DNA from: an uncultured Flavobacteriaceae bacterium
Lineage (GTDB): Bacteria; Bacteroidota; Bacteroidia; Flavobacteriales; Flavobacteriaceae
Direction of reading: 5' to 3'
NCBI GenBank assembly: GCA_947497145.1
Contig: CANMFQ010000017.1
Location: forward strand, 34,375 to 98,374
DNA length: 64,000 nucleotides
Position numbers and translations under genes: made by a program. Shown here one piece after another: positions 31,717 to 40,544 of the stretch. The number at the start of each line of letters is the position of its first letter. Position 1 is the first letter of the stretch. The notes under the pieces were generated by a model. That model was not told the origin of the DNA, made no database searches, and saw only the letters and a list, made by a program, of their open reading frames with translations.

Positions 31717-32613
31717 GTGAACAGTCAAGATACAAAATTCAGTTATAAAATAATATTTGCGGCATTATGCACTGTCTTATTAGCGGTGTTAATTGCGTTT
31801 TATTATAGCTACGCCCAATCTCAAAATCAAATAGATTTTTTACATCATGAGAAAGAGCTTCTCGTAGAAGATTTAAAATTAATGAAAGCGGATGTAGATC
31901 GTCTCAAAGCACTTGATCAAGTTAATGATATCGAACTTCAATCATCTAGGTATCGTGTACAAGAATTGTTAGATTCAGTAGGGAAGCTCAATTTTACTAT
32001 CGATAAATTACGAGAATATAAAACAGAACTCCGCAGACTTGAACTAAAGAACGATAGTCTTAAAATAAAGAATGATTTTCTCAATTACAATAACACTCAG
32101 TTAACTGAAAAGTATGACGCGGCTCAGCAAGAAATCATGAGAATTAAAGCAGCGAATGAAGCTTTGGTAAAGGCTGAAGCTCTAAAAAGAGATCAAATTC
32201 AAGATTTGAATATAGCACTTAGAAAAAAGAAATATTTAACATTACAATTGGTTGAAGGAAGTGGTTTTAGAGAGCGTAGCGGTAAGCGTATACAAACCAA
32301 TAAGGCTTCTACCATTAAAAAATTGAAGGGTTGTGTGATCATTGATGCTGATGAGGATTTGGCAGGCCAAAATAAACAAATATATTTTCAGTTTTTGGGG
32401 CCTAATATGGGTGTGATAGCTGACAATGCCAATACAATAAACGTAAATGGCAATACATATAGTAAGCGAGTTCAAGTAGATTACAGGGGCGAACAAATTG
32501 AAGTTTGTGATTTTATTTCTGTTCCCGAAGGCTCCTTAGAGTCGGGTTTATATACCTTGAATGTATTTGAAAATGAGCGTTTACTTAGCTCGTCAGAATT
32601 CACGCTGAAGTAG
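31717..32613 (+). CDS. Coiled-coil protein with one N-terminal membrane helix
   Basis: About 298 aa. One transmembrane helix near residues 11-33 is followed by a long coiled coil (about 40-165, rich in Glu, Lys and Leu) and a C-terminal beta domain (about 180-298: YLTLQLVEGSGFRERSGKR, ESGLYTLNVFENERLLSSSEF). Similar proteins are widespread in Bacteroidota without assigned function; the C-terminal domain would be periplasmic. No ATG precedes the membrane helix: the frame begins TTG (31714) GTG (31717) after a stop, so GTG or TTG must initiate. It is divergent from comF at very short distance. A weak hairpin plus T tract follows at 32619-32650. Confidence 0.78.
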   Translation: MNSQDTKFSYKIIFAALCTVLLAVLIAFYYSYAQSQNQIDFLHHEKELLVEDLKLMKADVDRLKALDQVNDIELQSSRYRVQELLDSVGKLNFTIDKLREYKTELRRLELKNDSLKIKNDFLNYNNTQLTEKYDAAQQEIMRIKAANEALVKAEALKRDQIQDLNIALRKKKYLTLQLVEGSGFRERSGKRIQTNKASTIKKLKGCVIIDADEDLAGQNKQIYFQFLGPNMGVIADNANTINVNGNTYSKRVQVDYRGEQIEVCDFISVPEGSLESGLYTLNVFENERLLSSSEFTLK

Positions 32614-32618
32614 TTTTT

Positions 32619-32650
32619 GTAGTAACAGACTATTCTTACTACTGGTTTTT
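32619..32650 (+). terminator. Possible weak terminator
   Basis: GTAGTAA (32619-32625) pairs with TTACTAC (32636-32642) with a 10-base loop, followed by TGGTTTTT. Confidence 0.45.
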
Positions 32651-32784
32651 GTTGCGTGAGAATGCTTCTTTTACTTTTATTCTATATTAGCGATTGCTTT
32701 TTTGTTTAAACTCATTGTGATATTCTTACTACATAATTCGAGTTTAATAGCCTGTAAAATCGGATAATATTTTATTTTTGTCAA

Positions 32785-34329
32785 ATGGCAAAACAAGAAG
32801 ACGATTTTAAGCGGGTAATTTCCCATGCAAAGGAATATGGTTATGTATTTCAGTCCAGTGAAATTTATGATGGATTGAGTGCTGTTTACGACTATGCGCA
32901 AAATGGAGCAGAGTTAAAAAAGAACATCAGAGAGTATTGGTGGCGAGCAATGGTGCAACTCAATGATAATATTGTGGGCCTTGATGCCGCTATTTTTATG
33001 CATCCAACAACTTGGAAAGCTTCAGGGCATGTAGATGCATTTAATGATCCTCTAATAGATAATAAGGATTCAAAAAAAAGATATCGAGCTGATGTTTTGG
33101 TAGAAGATTATGTCGCCAAAATTGAAAATAAAATTGAAAAGGAAGTAGCAAAAGCAGCCAAACGTTTTGGTGATAGTTTTGATAAAAAACAGTTTTTAGC
33201 AACAAACCAGCGAGTGCTTGAATATCAAGAAAAAGCGGGGACAATTTTAAAACGATTAGGAAAATCTCTGGAGAATGAAGATTTAGCTGATGTTAAAAAA
33301 TTGATTGAAGAGCTTGAAATTGCTTGCCCTATGTCGGGTTCAAAAAATTGGACTGATGTTAAGCAGTTTAATTTGATGTTTGGTACTAAATTAGGAGCTT
33401 CTGCTGAAAGCGCAATGGATTTATATTTACGTCCAGAAACGGCGCAAGGTATTTTTGTGAACTTTTTAAATGTTCAAAAAACCAGCCGAATGAAAATTCC
33501 GTTTGGTATTGCGCAAATAGGAAAGGCATTTAGAAATGAGATTGTTGCGCGCCAGTTTATTTTTAGAATGCGTGAGTTTGAACAAATGGAAATGCAATTT
33601 TTCATTAAACCAGGTACGCAAAAAGAGTGGTATGAGAAGTGGAAAGAAAATCGCATGAAATGGCACCTTTCTTTGGGCTTGGGTGAAGATAATTATCGTT
33701 TTCATGATCATGAAAAATTAGCACATTATGCTGATGCTGCTGCTGATATTGAGTTTCGTTTTCCGTTTGGATTTAAAGAATTGGAAGGAATACACTCAAG
33801 AACTGATTTTGACCTTTCTAAACATCAAGAGTTTTCGGGTAAAAAATTACAGTATTTTGATACCGAAGAAAATAAAAACTATGTGCCTTACGTAGTAGAA
33901 ACTTCAATAGGTTTAGATCGTATGTTTTTAGCAATTTTTTCAAATTCATTAAAGGAAGAAGCGCTAGAAAATGGAACTACAAGAACGGTTTTAAAAATAC
34001 CTGCTGTATTAGCGCCTACAAAAGCGGCCGTTTTTCCATTGGTAAAAAAGGATGGCTTGCCTGAATTAGCGCAAGAAATTGTAGATGATTTGAAATGGGA
34101 TTTTAATGTGCTGTATGATCAAAAAGATGCTGTTGGACGTCGTTATCGAAGACAAGATGCTAACGGAACTCCATTTTGTATTACCGTAGATCACCAGTCG
34201 CTAGAAGATAAAACCGTAACCATTCGTCATAGAGATACCATGGAGCAGCAACGGGTTGCTATAGCAGATGTGAAAGCAATAATTCACAACGAAGTTGATA
34301 TGAAGTCTTGGTTGGCGAAGATGAACTAA
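32785..34329 (+). CDS. glyS: Glycine--tRNA ligase, dimeric type
   Basis: Charges tRNA-Gly. The 514-aa, alpha2-type class II synthetase (bacterial/archaeal/eukaryotic glycyl form, unlike the alpha2beta2 enzyme of E. coli) is readily recognised: EYGYVFQSSEIYDGLSAVYD at the N-terminus, motif 2 in GKAFRNEIVARQFIFRMREF, motif 3 in SIGLDRMFLAIF, and the C-terminal anticodon-binding domain with VGRRYRRQDANGTPFC. A TATTTTTG box ends only five bases before the ATG, which would give a very short or absent leader if used. A strong terminator follows at 34355-34391, so the gene is probably monocistronic. Confidence 0.96.
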   Translation: MAKQEDDFKRVISHAKEYGYVFQSSEIYDGLSAVYDYAQNGAELKKNIREYWWRAMVQLNDNIVGLDAAIFMHPTTWKASGHVDAFNDPLIDNKDSKKRYRADVLVEDYVAKIENKIEKEVAKAAKRFGDSFDKKQFLATNQRVLEYQEKAGTILKRLGKSLENEDLADVKKLIEELEIACPMSGSKNWTDVKQFNLMFGTKLGASAESAMDLYLRPETAQGIFVNFLNVQKTSRMKIPFGIAQIGKAFRNEIVARQFIFRMREFEQMEMQFFIKPGTQKEWYEKWKENRMKWHLSLGLGEDNYRFHDHEKLAHYADAAADIEFRFPFGFKELEGIHSRTDFDLSKHQEFSGKKLQYFDTEENKNYVPYVVETSIGLDRMFLAIFSNSLKEEALENGTTRTVLKIPAVLAPTKAAVFPLVKKDGLPELAQEIVDDLKWDFNVLYDQKDAVGRRYRRQDANGTPFCITVDHQSLEDKTVTIRHRDTMEQQRVAIADVKAIIHNEVDMKSWLAKMN

Positions 34330-34354
34330 GCCAATAAGCTCTAAAAATTAGTAT

Positions 34355-34391
34355 AGTGCTGATACGATATTCGTATTGGCACTTTTTTTTG
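34355..34391 (+). terminator. Intrinsic terminator of glyS
   Basis: AGTGCTGATACGA (34355-34367) pairs with TCGTATTGGCACT (34371-34383) through two G-T pairs, and is followed by eight T. Confidence 0.85.
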
Positions 34392-34498
34392 ATCTGCTAT
34401 ATCCTGAATATGAAGCAAGGTCAATCAATGTATATGTATTCCGTTTTAAGTATCGAATAGAAGTGATAACTTACCGTGAAAAAGGATATGAATTCGGG

Positions 34499-36574
34499 CT
34501 ATAGTTGGTACCCCAATCGTAAACTACCGTAATAATTTCGTTCATTGCCGGGGTAGAAGTAGCGTGGTTCTTTACCCCCAAAGCTTTTTGTATTTATCAA
34601 TACAGATTGTGCATACACCTTGTCAAATATATTATTGATGCCAATGTCTACGCCTATAGTAAGGGTGTTAGAAAGTTTTTTTCTATAACCTATTTTGGTG
34701 TTAAAAACATGAAAAGCTTCACTGTACATGGTATTTGCATCTGTTAGGGGTATAGCGCCAACATATTGGTGTACGGTATTCCAATAAAAATTTTGGAAGA
34801 AATTTGTTTGTAAACCTGAGCTTAGTCGATGCTTAGGAACTCCAGTTAATGGGTTGCCAGAATAGTTTTGATCTTCGTCTATGAATTTTAAAAATTTATG
34901 ATGGTTTAGTGTATACGATACAAAAGGAGTTAGGTGTATTTCTTTTGCGAGAGTAAAGGTGTAATTAGTTTCAAATTCAAGCCCTCGGTGGCTCGTTTTT
35001 CCTGCATTTTTACCAATAAATTGATCGTCATTGATACGTTCTGCTACCAATAAATTTTTAACAATCATTTGGTATGCAGCAGCTTTAATCTGCCATTTCT
35101 TATTGGCTAAATAAAGCTGAGTACCTATCTCATAGTTTGTGCCTGTTTCTTGTGCAATGTCAGGATTAATGACGCCATCTGGTGTGAGTGTTTCTGCGAC
35201 ATTAGGATTGGAAAAGCCGCGACTTATATTGGCATAAAATTCGTTATTTTTTGATAATTTGTAGTTCAAATTAAGACTTGGAAGCAAAATAGTTTTAAAA
35301 CCACGATTTGCGCTTTGGTTGTTGACGCCCAAATTAAAATGATCTTGAAAGTTGTACGAAGTTTTATTTAAGCTTAATCCTGCTTGGGCAGAAAAAGTAC
35401 TAGAAAATGGGAAAAAGAGGGTGGCAAAAGCGTTAAACTGATGTCTGAATTCTTTGTTTTTAGCAAATTGCGCTCCTTTTAGGCTGCCATTGCCATTCGT
35501 GCTTTCGTAAAGATTTCTATACTCATCCCAATCATATTCGTCTTTGTATAATTCCATGCCAAGTGAATACTGAGTTGTTTTGTTTTGTAGCAAAAAAGTG
35601 CCAGAGAAACGGGTGCGAAATCCAAAACCATTGGTTATTTCTTCTAAAATTCCAAAAGGACGTGCTTCTTCCTTGTCTAAATAGGAATAAAAGATGCTAC
35701 TTGTGTTTTTTAATTTTTCATTGAAAGTATGCGTATAAGCGATTCCCGTTAATGTTGCTTTATTGGTCTCAAAACCTTGTGATGATCGCCAGGTAAATGT
35801 AGCTTGTTGCGGGTTTTCTGCAAAAGCAGTTGCACCAAGAGAGCTTGGTATTTGCGCGATTAAATTAATATGGTTTAGTAAGAGGGTAATTTTCCCATTA
35901 GAAGAAATTGAATAAGATCCATTTAGTAAAATTCCATCTCTTTCAAAATTGCTGTTTTCACGATAGCCGTCTGTTTTTGTATGGCCATATTGTAGCCCTA
36001 GTTGTAATTTTTTATCCGAATGATTAAAGGAGAGGTTGTTTTTTAACAGAGAAAAAGAACCCAAGGTAAAATTATTTGAAAAATTTGTAGATTTTCCAAG
36101 AGCATGCTTTGGCGTTAAAATAATTGCTCCACCCAAATTTGCGCCGTATGCGGTGCCTTTTGGGCCTTTTATTACTTCAATTTGACTCAAATTTTCTAAG
36201 TCATATTGTTCTATTGTTGAAGCCCCAGAACCATTAGTCACGGGTATCTCATTGTAGTACAAGCGTAATTTGTCAGTGCCAAAAAGCGTTCGGGCACCAA
36301 TACCTCTTATGGTTATTCTATTGGTGTTTAGAGCGCCTGACAAAACATAAATTCCTGATATTTGATTGATGCTAGAAACAAGGTCAAGGGGACTATAGTT
36401 TTGAAACACCTTTGCAGAAATTACGGCAGAAGGGATAATTCCTGTTGCTTTTTTAGTTTTTAAAGCATCTAAGAGAATAACCTCGTCTAGTTGTGTAATG
36501 CTATCTTTTGAAATTTGATTTTGTGCTCGTAAAATCGCCGAGCAACATATCATAATTAGCAAAAGTATTCTCAT
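34499..36574 (-). CDS. TonB-dependent receptor, siderophore/metal type
   Basis: A 691-aa outer-membrane receptor without the N-terminal carboxypeptidase-like domain of the other receptors here. Signal peptide about 1-17 (ends LRAQ), a TonB-box-like LDEVILLDALKT, plug about 45-155 (RITIRGIGARTLFGTDKLRL; LSQIEVIKGPKGTAYGANLG), and a barrel ending RLGYQL. The size and plug resemble FecA-like or other iron-chelate receptors. An imperfect inverted repeat upstream (36661-36697) may matter for regulation, but no classical Fur box was recognised. It is transcribed alone. Substrate is inferred, not shown. Confidence 0.88.
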   Translation of the reverse strand: MRILLLIMICCSAILRAQNQISKDSITQLDEVILLDALKTKKATGIIPSAVISAKVFQNYSPLDLVSSINQISGIYVLSGALNTNRITIRGIGARTLFGTDKLRLYYNEIPVTNGSGASTIEQYDLENLSQIEVIKGPKGTAYGANLGGAIILTPKHALGKSTNFSNNFTLGSFSLLKNNLSFNHSDKKLQLGLQYGHTKTDGYRENSNFERDGILLNGSYSISSNGKITLLLNHINLIAQIPSSLGATAFAENPQQATFTWRSSQGFETNKATLTGIAYTHTFNEKLKNTSSIFYSYLDKEEARPFGILEEITNGFGFRTRFSGTFLLQNKTTQYSLGMELYKDEYDWDEYRNLYESTNGNGSLKGAQFAKNKEFRHQFNAFATLFFPFSSTFSAQAGLSLNKTSYNFQDHFNLGVNNQSANRGFKTILLPSLNLNYKLSKNNEFYANISRGFSNPNVAETLTPDGVINPDIAQETGTNYEIGTQLYLANKKWQIKAAAYQMIVKNLLVAERINDDQFIGKNAGKTSHRGLEFETNYTFTLAKEIHLTPFVSYTLNHHKFLKFIDEDQNYSGNPLTGVPKHRLSSGLQTNFFQNFYWNTVHQYVGAIPLTDANTMYSEAFHVFNTKIGYRKKLSNTLTIGVDIGINNIFDKVYAQSVLINTKSFGGKEPRYFYPGNERNYYGSLRLGYQL

Positions 36575-36878
36575 GGTAGTTATTTAATAGGGGTTAAAAG
36601 TAAGATATATAATCGTTTTTTGAAGCTGAAAAAAATGAAAAAGAAGCTAAATTTAAATAGAAGTGCTTACTTCAAACTGAATTAAGTATAAGCACTTGGT
36701 ATTAGATTTTATAATGTAGAAAACATACATAAAATTCATTTGGCATAAATTTTCACTAAAAGCATAACATTGCCTATTTTCGAGCAAAATTTTGAATTTG
36801 TACAACCAAATGAAGGTAATTTACTCTCTTTTTTGAAGGGTTGCCTTTTTGTAAGATTCTAAACATAATTTGATTAAG
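36575..36878. other. Divergent intergenic region, receptor / exonuclease III
   Basis: About 300 bases between two divergent starts. It holds the inverted repeat at 36661-36697 and a near-consensus TATTTTCG toward exonuclease III. Nothing coding was seen. Confidence 0.5.
36661..36697. repeat. Inverted repeat upstream of TonB receptor
   Basis: AAGTGCTTA (36661-36669) and TAAGCACTT (36689-36697) form a perfect 9-bp dyad. The CTT and AAG next to the arms extend it imperfectly. It lies about 90 bases upstream of the receptor start and could be an operator or leader hairpin. Confidence 0.5.
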
Positions 36879-37640
36879 ATGAAAATAGTATCCTATAATG
36901 TAAATGGCATTAGAGCCGCACTAAAAAAAGGCTTTATTGAATGGTTGCAATCTGTAAATCCAGATGTTGTTTGTTTGCAAGAAACCAAGGCGCAAGAAGA
37001 TCAGTTGGATTTGTCAGTTTTTGAAGATGCCGGATATGCTTATAACTATTGGTTTAGCGCACAAAAAAAAGGGTATAGTGGTGTGGCTATTTTATCAAAA
37101 TTGAAGCCAGACAATGTAGTGTTGGGTACAGGTATTGAAACTATGGATTTTGAAGGAAGAAATATTAGAGCCGATTTTGGTGATATTTCTGTTATGAGCA
37201 TGTACCTCCCTTCAGGAACCAATTTAGATCGATTAGATTTTAAGTTGAAGTATATGGCAGAAATTCAGGAGTATCTAAATAATTTGAGAAAAGAAAGACC
37301 AAACCTTATCGTTTTAGGTGATTATAATATTTGTCATGAAGCTATAGATATTCACGACCCCGTAAGAAATAAAAATGTATCCGGATTTTTGCCTGTTGAG
37401 CGTGAGTGGATTGGAAATTTAATTGCTAGCGGGTTTATTGATAGTTTTCGCTTTTTTAATAAAGAACCGCACAATTATACTTGGTGGAGTTATCGGGCTA
37501 ATAGTAGAAATAATAACAAAGGTTGGCGCTTAGATTACGCAATGGTAAGTGAGCCTTTACGAGAAAGATTACAGCGGTCAGTAATTTTATCCGAAGCAAA
37601 ACACAGCGATCATTGTCCTATCTTGGTTGAGGTTTCTTAA
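36879..37640 (+). CDS. xth: Exodeoxyribonuclease III
   Basis: An AP endonuclease and 3' exonuclease of base-excision repair. 253 aa from the ATG at 36879; three further upstream codons would need TTG. The DNase I-like motifs are complete: IVSYNVNGIRAALKKG, DVVCLQETKAQ (metal-binding Glu), GYSGVAILSK, VMSMYLPSGT, VLGDYNICHEAIDIHDP (Asp-Asn), WRLDYAMVS and KHSDHCPILVEV (Asp-His). No signal peptide is present, so it is cytosolic, unlike the secreted relative at 15933. Monocistronic by spacing. Identification is secure at family level. Confidence 0.95.
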   Translation: MKIVSYNVNGIRAALKKGFIEWLQSVNPDVVCLQETKAQEDQLDLSVFEDAGYAYNYWFSAQKKGYSGVAILSKLKPDNVVLGTGIETMDFEGRNIRADFGDISVMSMYLPSGTNLDRLDFKLKYMAEIQEYLNNLRKERPNLIVLGDYNICHEAIDIHDPVRNKNVSGFLPVEREWIGNLIASGFIDSFRFFNKEPHNYTWWSYRANSRNNNKGWRLDYAMVSEPLRERLQRSVILSEAKHSDHCPILVEVS

Positions 37641-37837
37641 TTCCATGTACTAAATAGGAATTTATCAAATAATGTAATGTTCGTTTCGTTAGAGTAAAAG
37701 ATGTTATAGAAAATAGATATGCGCTAGTTGCATAGAATCATATAAAGTTATAAGTCATTACTTTCTGAATTATGCATTATAATGTCCTTATCAATAAAGT
37801 AGGTGAAAGTAATTTGTAGTAAAATAAATAGTGATAA

Positions 37838-38878
37838 ATGAAATATACCAATTTACCGCATACCAATATTGAAGTTAGTAAAATATGTTTGGGTACCATG
37901 ACTTGGGGTAATCAAAATACCGAGACTGAAGGGCATGAGCAAATGGATTATGCATTAGATAATGGTGTGAATTTTTTTGATACAGCAGAGTTGTATTCCA
38001 TACCACCGCATCCAGATCGTAAATCGGATACAGAAAAAATTATAGGTACTTGGTTTAAAAAAAGTGGAAATCGAGATAAAGTTGTTCTCGCTACTAAAAT
38101 TGCAGGAAAAGCTGATTTTACAAAACACATTAGAACTACAGGTTTTGACAGAGCTTCACTTATTGATGCTGTTGAGGGTAGTTTGGAGCGGTTGCAAACT
38201 GATTATATAGACCTGTATCAATTGCATTGGCCAGAACGAAACACAAATTTTTTTGGTAAACGCGGGTACAAGCACGAGGCATCAGATTATTGGCAAGATA
38301 ATATTCACCAAGTTTTAGAGACCTTAAGAGATTTAATTCGTGAAGGCAAAATTAGGCATGTGGGCATATCAAATGAAACGCCGTGGGGAACCATGCGGTT
38401 TTTAGAAGAGAGTAAGGTTCATGCCAGTTTACCAAGAACCATTACCATACAAAACCCGTATAATTTATTGAATCGACTTTTTGAAGTCGGTCTTTCAGAA
38501 ATAGCTATGCGTGAAAAGGTAGGCTTATTAGCCTACTCTCCACTAGGTTTTGGTGTTTTAAGTGGTAAGTATTTAGGTGGTAAAAAGCCTGAGGGAGCCC
38601 GTATAACTTTATACCCAAATTATAGCAGATATAGTAGTGATAATGCAGAAAGAGCTACTGAAATGTATAATAAACTGGCGCAAGAAAACAACCTCTCATT
38701 AACGCAAATGGCTTTGGCTTATGTAAATACAAGACCTTTTGTGACTAGTAATATTATAGGCGCTACTTCAATGAAGCAATTACAAGAAAATATTGCGAGT
38801 ATTGATGTAGAATTAAGTGATGATGTACTGACGGGAATAGAAGCTATACACGAGCAAATTCCTAATCCTGCACCTTAA
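37838..38878 (+). CDS. NADP(H)-dependent aldo/keto reductase (Tas-like)
   Basis: 346 aa, a TIM-barrel oxidoreductase. The catalytic tetrad is Asp48 (FFDTAELY), Tyr53, Lys87 (LATKIAGK) and His130 (YQLHWPE). Cofactor-binding residues are near AYSPLGFGVLSGKY and IIGATSMKQLQENI. Overall similarity is to the Tas group (for example E. coli Tas, AKR11/12-like), whose physiological substrates are poorly known. No signal peptide, cytosolic. A very short membrane-peptide frame starts 12 bases after the stop. Confidence 0.92.
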   Translation: MKYTNLPHTNIEVSKICLGTMTWGNQNTETEGHEQMDYALDNGVNFFDTAELYSIPPHPDRKSDTEKIIGTWFKKSGNRDKVVLATKIAGKADFTKHIRTTGFDRASLIDAVEGSLERLQTDYIDLYQLHWPERNTNFFGKRGYKHEASDYWQDNIHQVLETLRDLIREGKIRHVGISNETPWGTMRFLEESKVHASLPRTITIQNPYNLLNRLFEVGLSEIAMREKVGLLAYSPLGFGVLSGKYLGGKKPEGARITLYPNYSRYSSDNAERATEMYNKLAQENNLSLTQMALAYVNTRPFVTSNIIGATSMKQLQENIASIDVELSDDVLTGIEAIHEQIPNPAP

Positions 38879-38889
38879 ATTTAGAGCGA

Positions 38890-38988
38890 ATGTATTTTTT
38901 AGGAATTGGTTTTTGGCAGTTGGTTGTTGTTTTGGTTGTAGTGGTTATTATTTTGGTTTGCGCTAGAATTATGAGAGATAAACGCTAA
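38890..38988 (+). CDS. Possible 32-residue membrane peptide, TatA-like N-terminus
   Basis: ATG to TAA encodes 32 residues: a short N-terminal FLGIGFWQLV, a run of Val, Ile and Leu making one membrane helix (about 10-25), and a basic tail RIMRDKR. The order (Gly, then aromatic Phe-Trp-Gln-Leu, then aliphatic helix, then basic residues) recalls the beginning of TatA/MttA proteins but lacks their amphipathic helix. It starts 12 bases after the aldo/keto reductase stop, on the same strand, so it could be translated from the same mRNA. No ribosome-binding evidence exists. The low-complexity GTT/TTG codons leave chance occurrence possible. Confidence 0.45.
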   Translation: MYFLGIGFWQLVVVLVVVVIILVCARIMRDKR

Positions 38989-39068
38989 ACAGTTGTTATG
39001 CTCCTGCCATTTTCAAACCTAATTTTTTTGCGGTAACATAGTTTAAAATGACAGAAGTGGTATGAAGA

Positions 39069-40430
39069 TTAGCCAAAAAGACCTCTTATAACATCTTCAA
39101 TTTTTGAGACTAGTTCAACGTTAATTTTAGTATTCTTCAAGCCTAGTTTATTGTTTTTAGATACATATATAGAAGTGAAGCCTAGTTTTTCAGCCTCCAA
39201 GATGCGTTGTTCAACACGTTGAACAGGTCTTATTTCACCAGCTAAGCCCACTTCGGCAGCAAAACAGACGCCTTTTTCAATAGGAATATCTTCGTTGCTA
39301 GATAGTATGGCAGCGATAACGGCTAAGTCAATAGCGGGGTCGTCTACTGAAATACCTCCTGTAATGTTTAAAAACACATCTTTGGCACCCAATTTAAATC
39401 CGGCTCTTTTTTCTAATACGGCTAATAGCATGTTTAGCCTTTTGGCATTGTAGCCTGTGGTTGAGCGCTGCGGAGTACCGTATACTGCGGTGCTTACTAA
39501 TGCTTGTATCTCAATCATTAAAGGGCGCATACCTTCAACAGTAGATGCTATGGCTGTGCCACTTAATTGCTCGTTACTTTTAGAAATGAGAATTTCTGAC
39601 GGATTGTTTACCTGTCGCAAGCCTTCGGCTTGCATTTCGTATATGCCTAATTCTGCTGTTGAACCAAACCTATTTTTTAAGGCTCTTAAGATGCGGTATA
39701 CATAGTTTCTGTCTCCTTCAAACTGCAAAACTGTATCTACCATGTGTTCTAATATTTTTGGCCCAGCAATGGCACCATCTTTAGTAATATGACCTATAAG
39801 AATTACGGGAGTATTGGTTTCTTTAGCAAATTTTATTAGTTCGGCTGTGCATTCTCTAATTTGAGAAATGCTTCCTGCTGAAGATTCTATATAGTCAGAA
39901 TGTAGGGTTTGAATAGAGTCAATAACTACAATATCTGGAGTGGTAACTTCAATTTGTTGAAATATATTTTGCGTTTTTGTTTCGGTTAAAATAAAGCATG
40001 TTTCGCTATTGGGGTGAATGCGATCAGCGCGCATTTTGATTTGCTTTTGGCTTTCTTCTCCAGAAACATATAAAGTTTTGTAGGGTAGCTTTAAAGCAAT
40101 TTGCAAGATTAAGGTGCTTTTGCCTACTCCAGGTTCGCCACCCAAAAGAACCAATGCGCCTGGTACTAAACCGCCACCTAGCACCCGATTAAATTCTAGG
40201 TCAAAGGTGTTTAGTCGAAGTTCTTTCTCTGTACTAATTTCATTAACACGTAGGGGTTTTGCAATTGTGCGTTTGTTGCTTGAAGGCGTTTTCCATGCTT
40301 GTTTCTCTTCTTTTTGTATAACTTCTTCAGCAACAGTATTCCATGCTTTACAGGCAGCGCATTGACCCACCCATTTGGCATATTGCGTGCCGCAGTTTTG
40401 ACAAAAAAAAGCTGTTTTTGTTTTAGCCAT
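39069..40430 (-). CDS. radA: DNA repair protein RadA
   Basis: A branch-migration ATPase in homologous recombination. 453 aa with all family parts: a zinc ribbon with Cys10, Cys13, Cys24 and Cys27, Walker A GEPGVGKST (98-106), Walker B IVVIDSIQTL, the RadA-specific KNRFG motif (252-256), and a Lon-protease-like C-terminal domain (GGISVDDPAIDLAVIAAILS; CFAAEVGLAGEIRPV) lacking proteolytic residues. Cytosolic. Transcribed as a single gene or as the end of the upstream pan-region operon (114 bases separate it from the esterase-like gene). Confidence 0.96.
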   Translation of the reverse strand: MAKTKTAFFCQNCGTQYAKWVGQCAACKAWNTVAEEVIQKEEKQAWKTPSSNKRTIAKPLRVNEISTEKELRLNTFDLEFNRVLGGGLVPGALVLLGGEPGVGKSTLILQIALKLPYKTLYVSGEESQKQIKMRADRIHPNSETCFILTETKTQNIFQQIEVTTPDIVVIDSIQTLHSDYIESSAGSISQIRECTAELIKFAKETNTPVILIGHITKDGAIAGPKILEHMVDTVLQFEGDRNYVYRILRALKNRFGSTAELGIYEMQAEGLRQVNNPSEILISKSNEQLSGTAIASTVEGMRPLMIEIQALVSTAVYGTPQRSTTGYNAKRLNMLLAVLEKRAGFKLGAKDVFLNITGGISVDDPAIDLAVIAAILSSNEDIPIEKGVCFAAEVGLAGEIRPVQRVEQRILEAEKLGFTSIYVSKNNKLGLKNTKINVELVSKIEDVIRGLFG

Positions 40431-40544
40431 TTGTTTCCTTAACGTTTGTGGCTAAAGGTAAAACTTTGTCTTTAAAAAAAGTTTTGTGGCTTGATTTAAA
40501 ATCGAATATTTTTTAAATGCTGCTTTTGTGTGGTGTTTAGGTTA

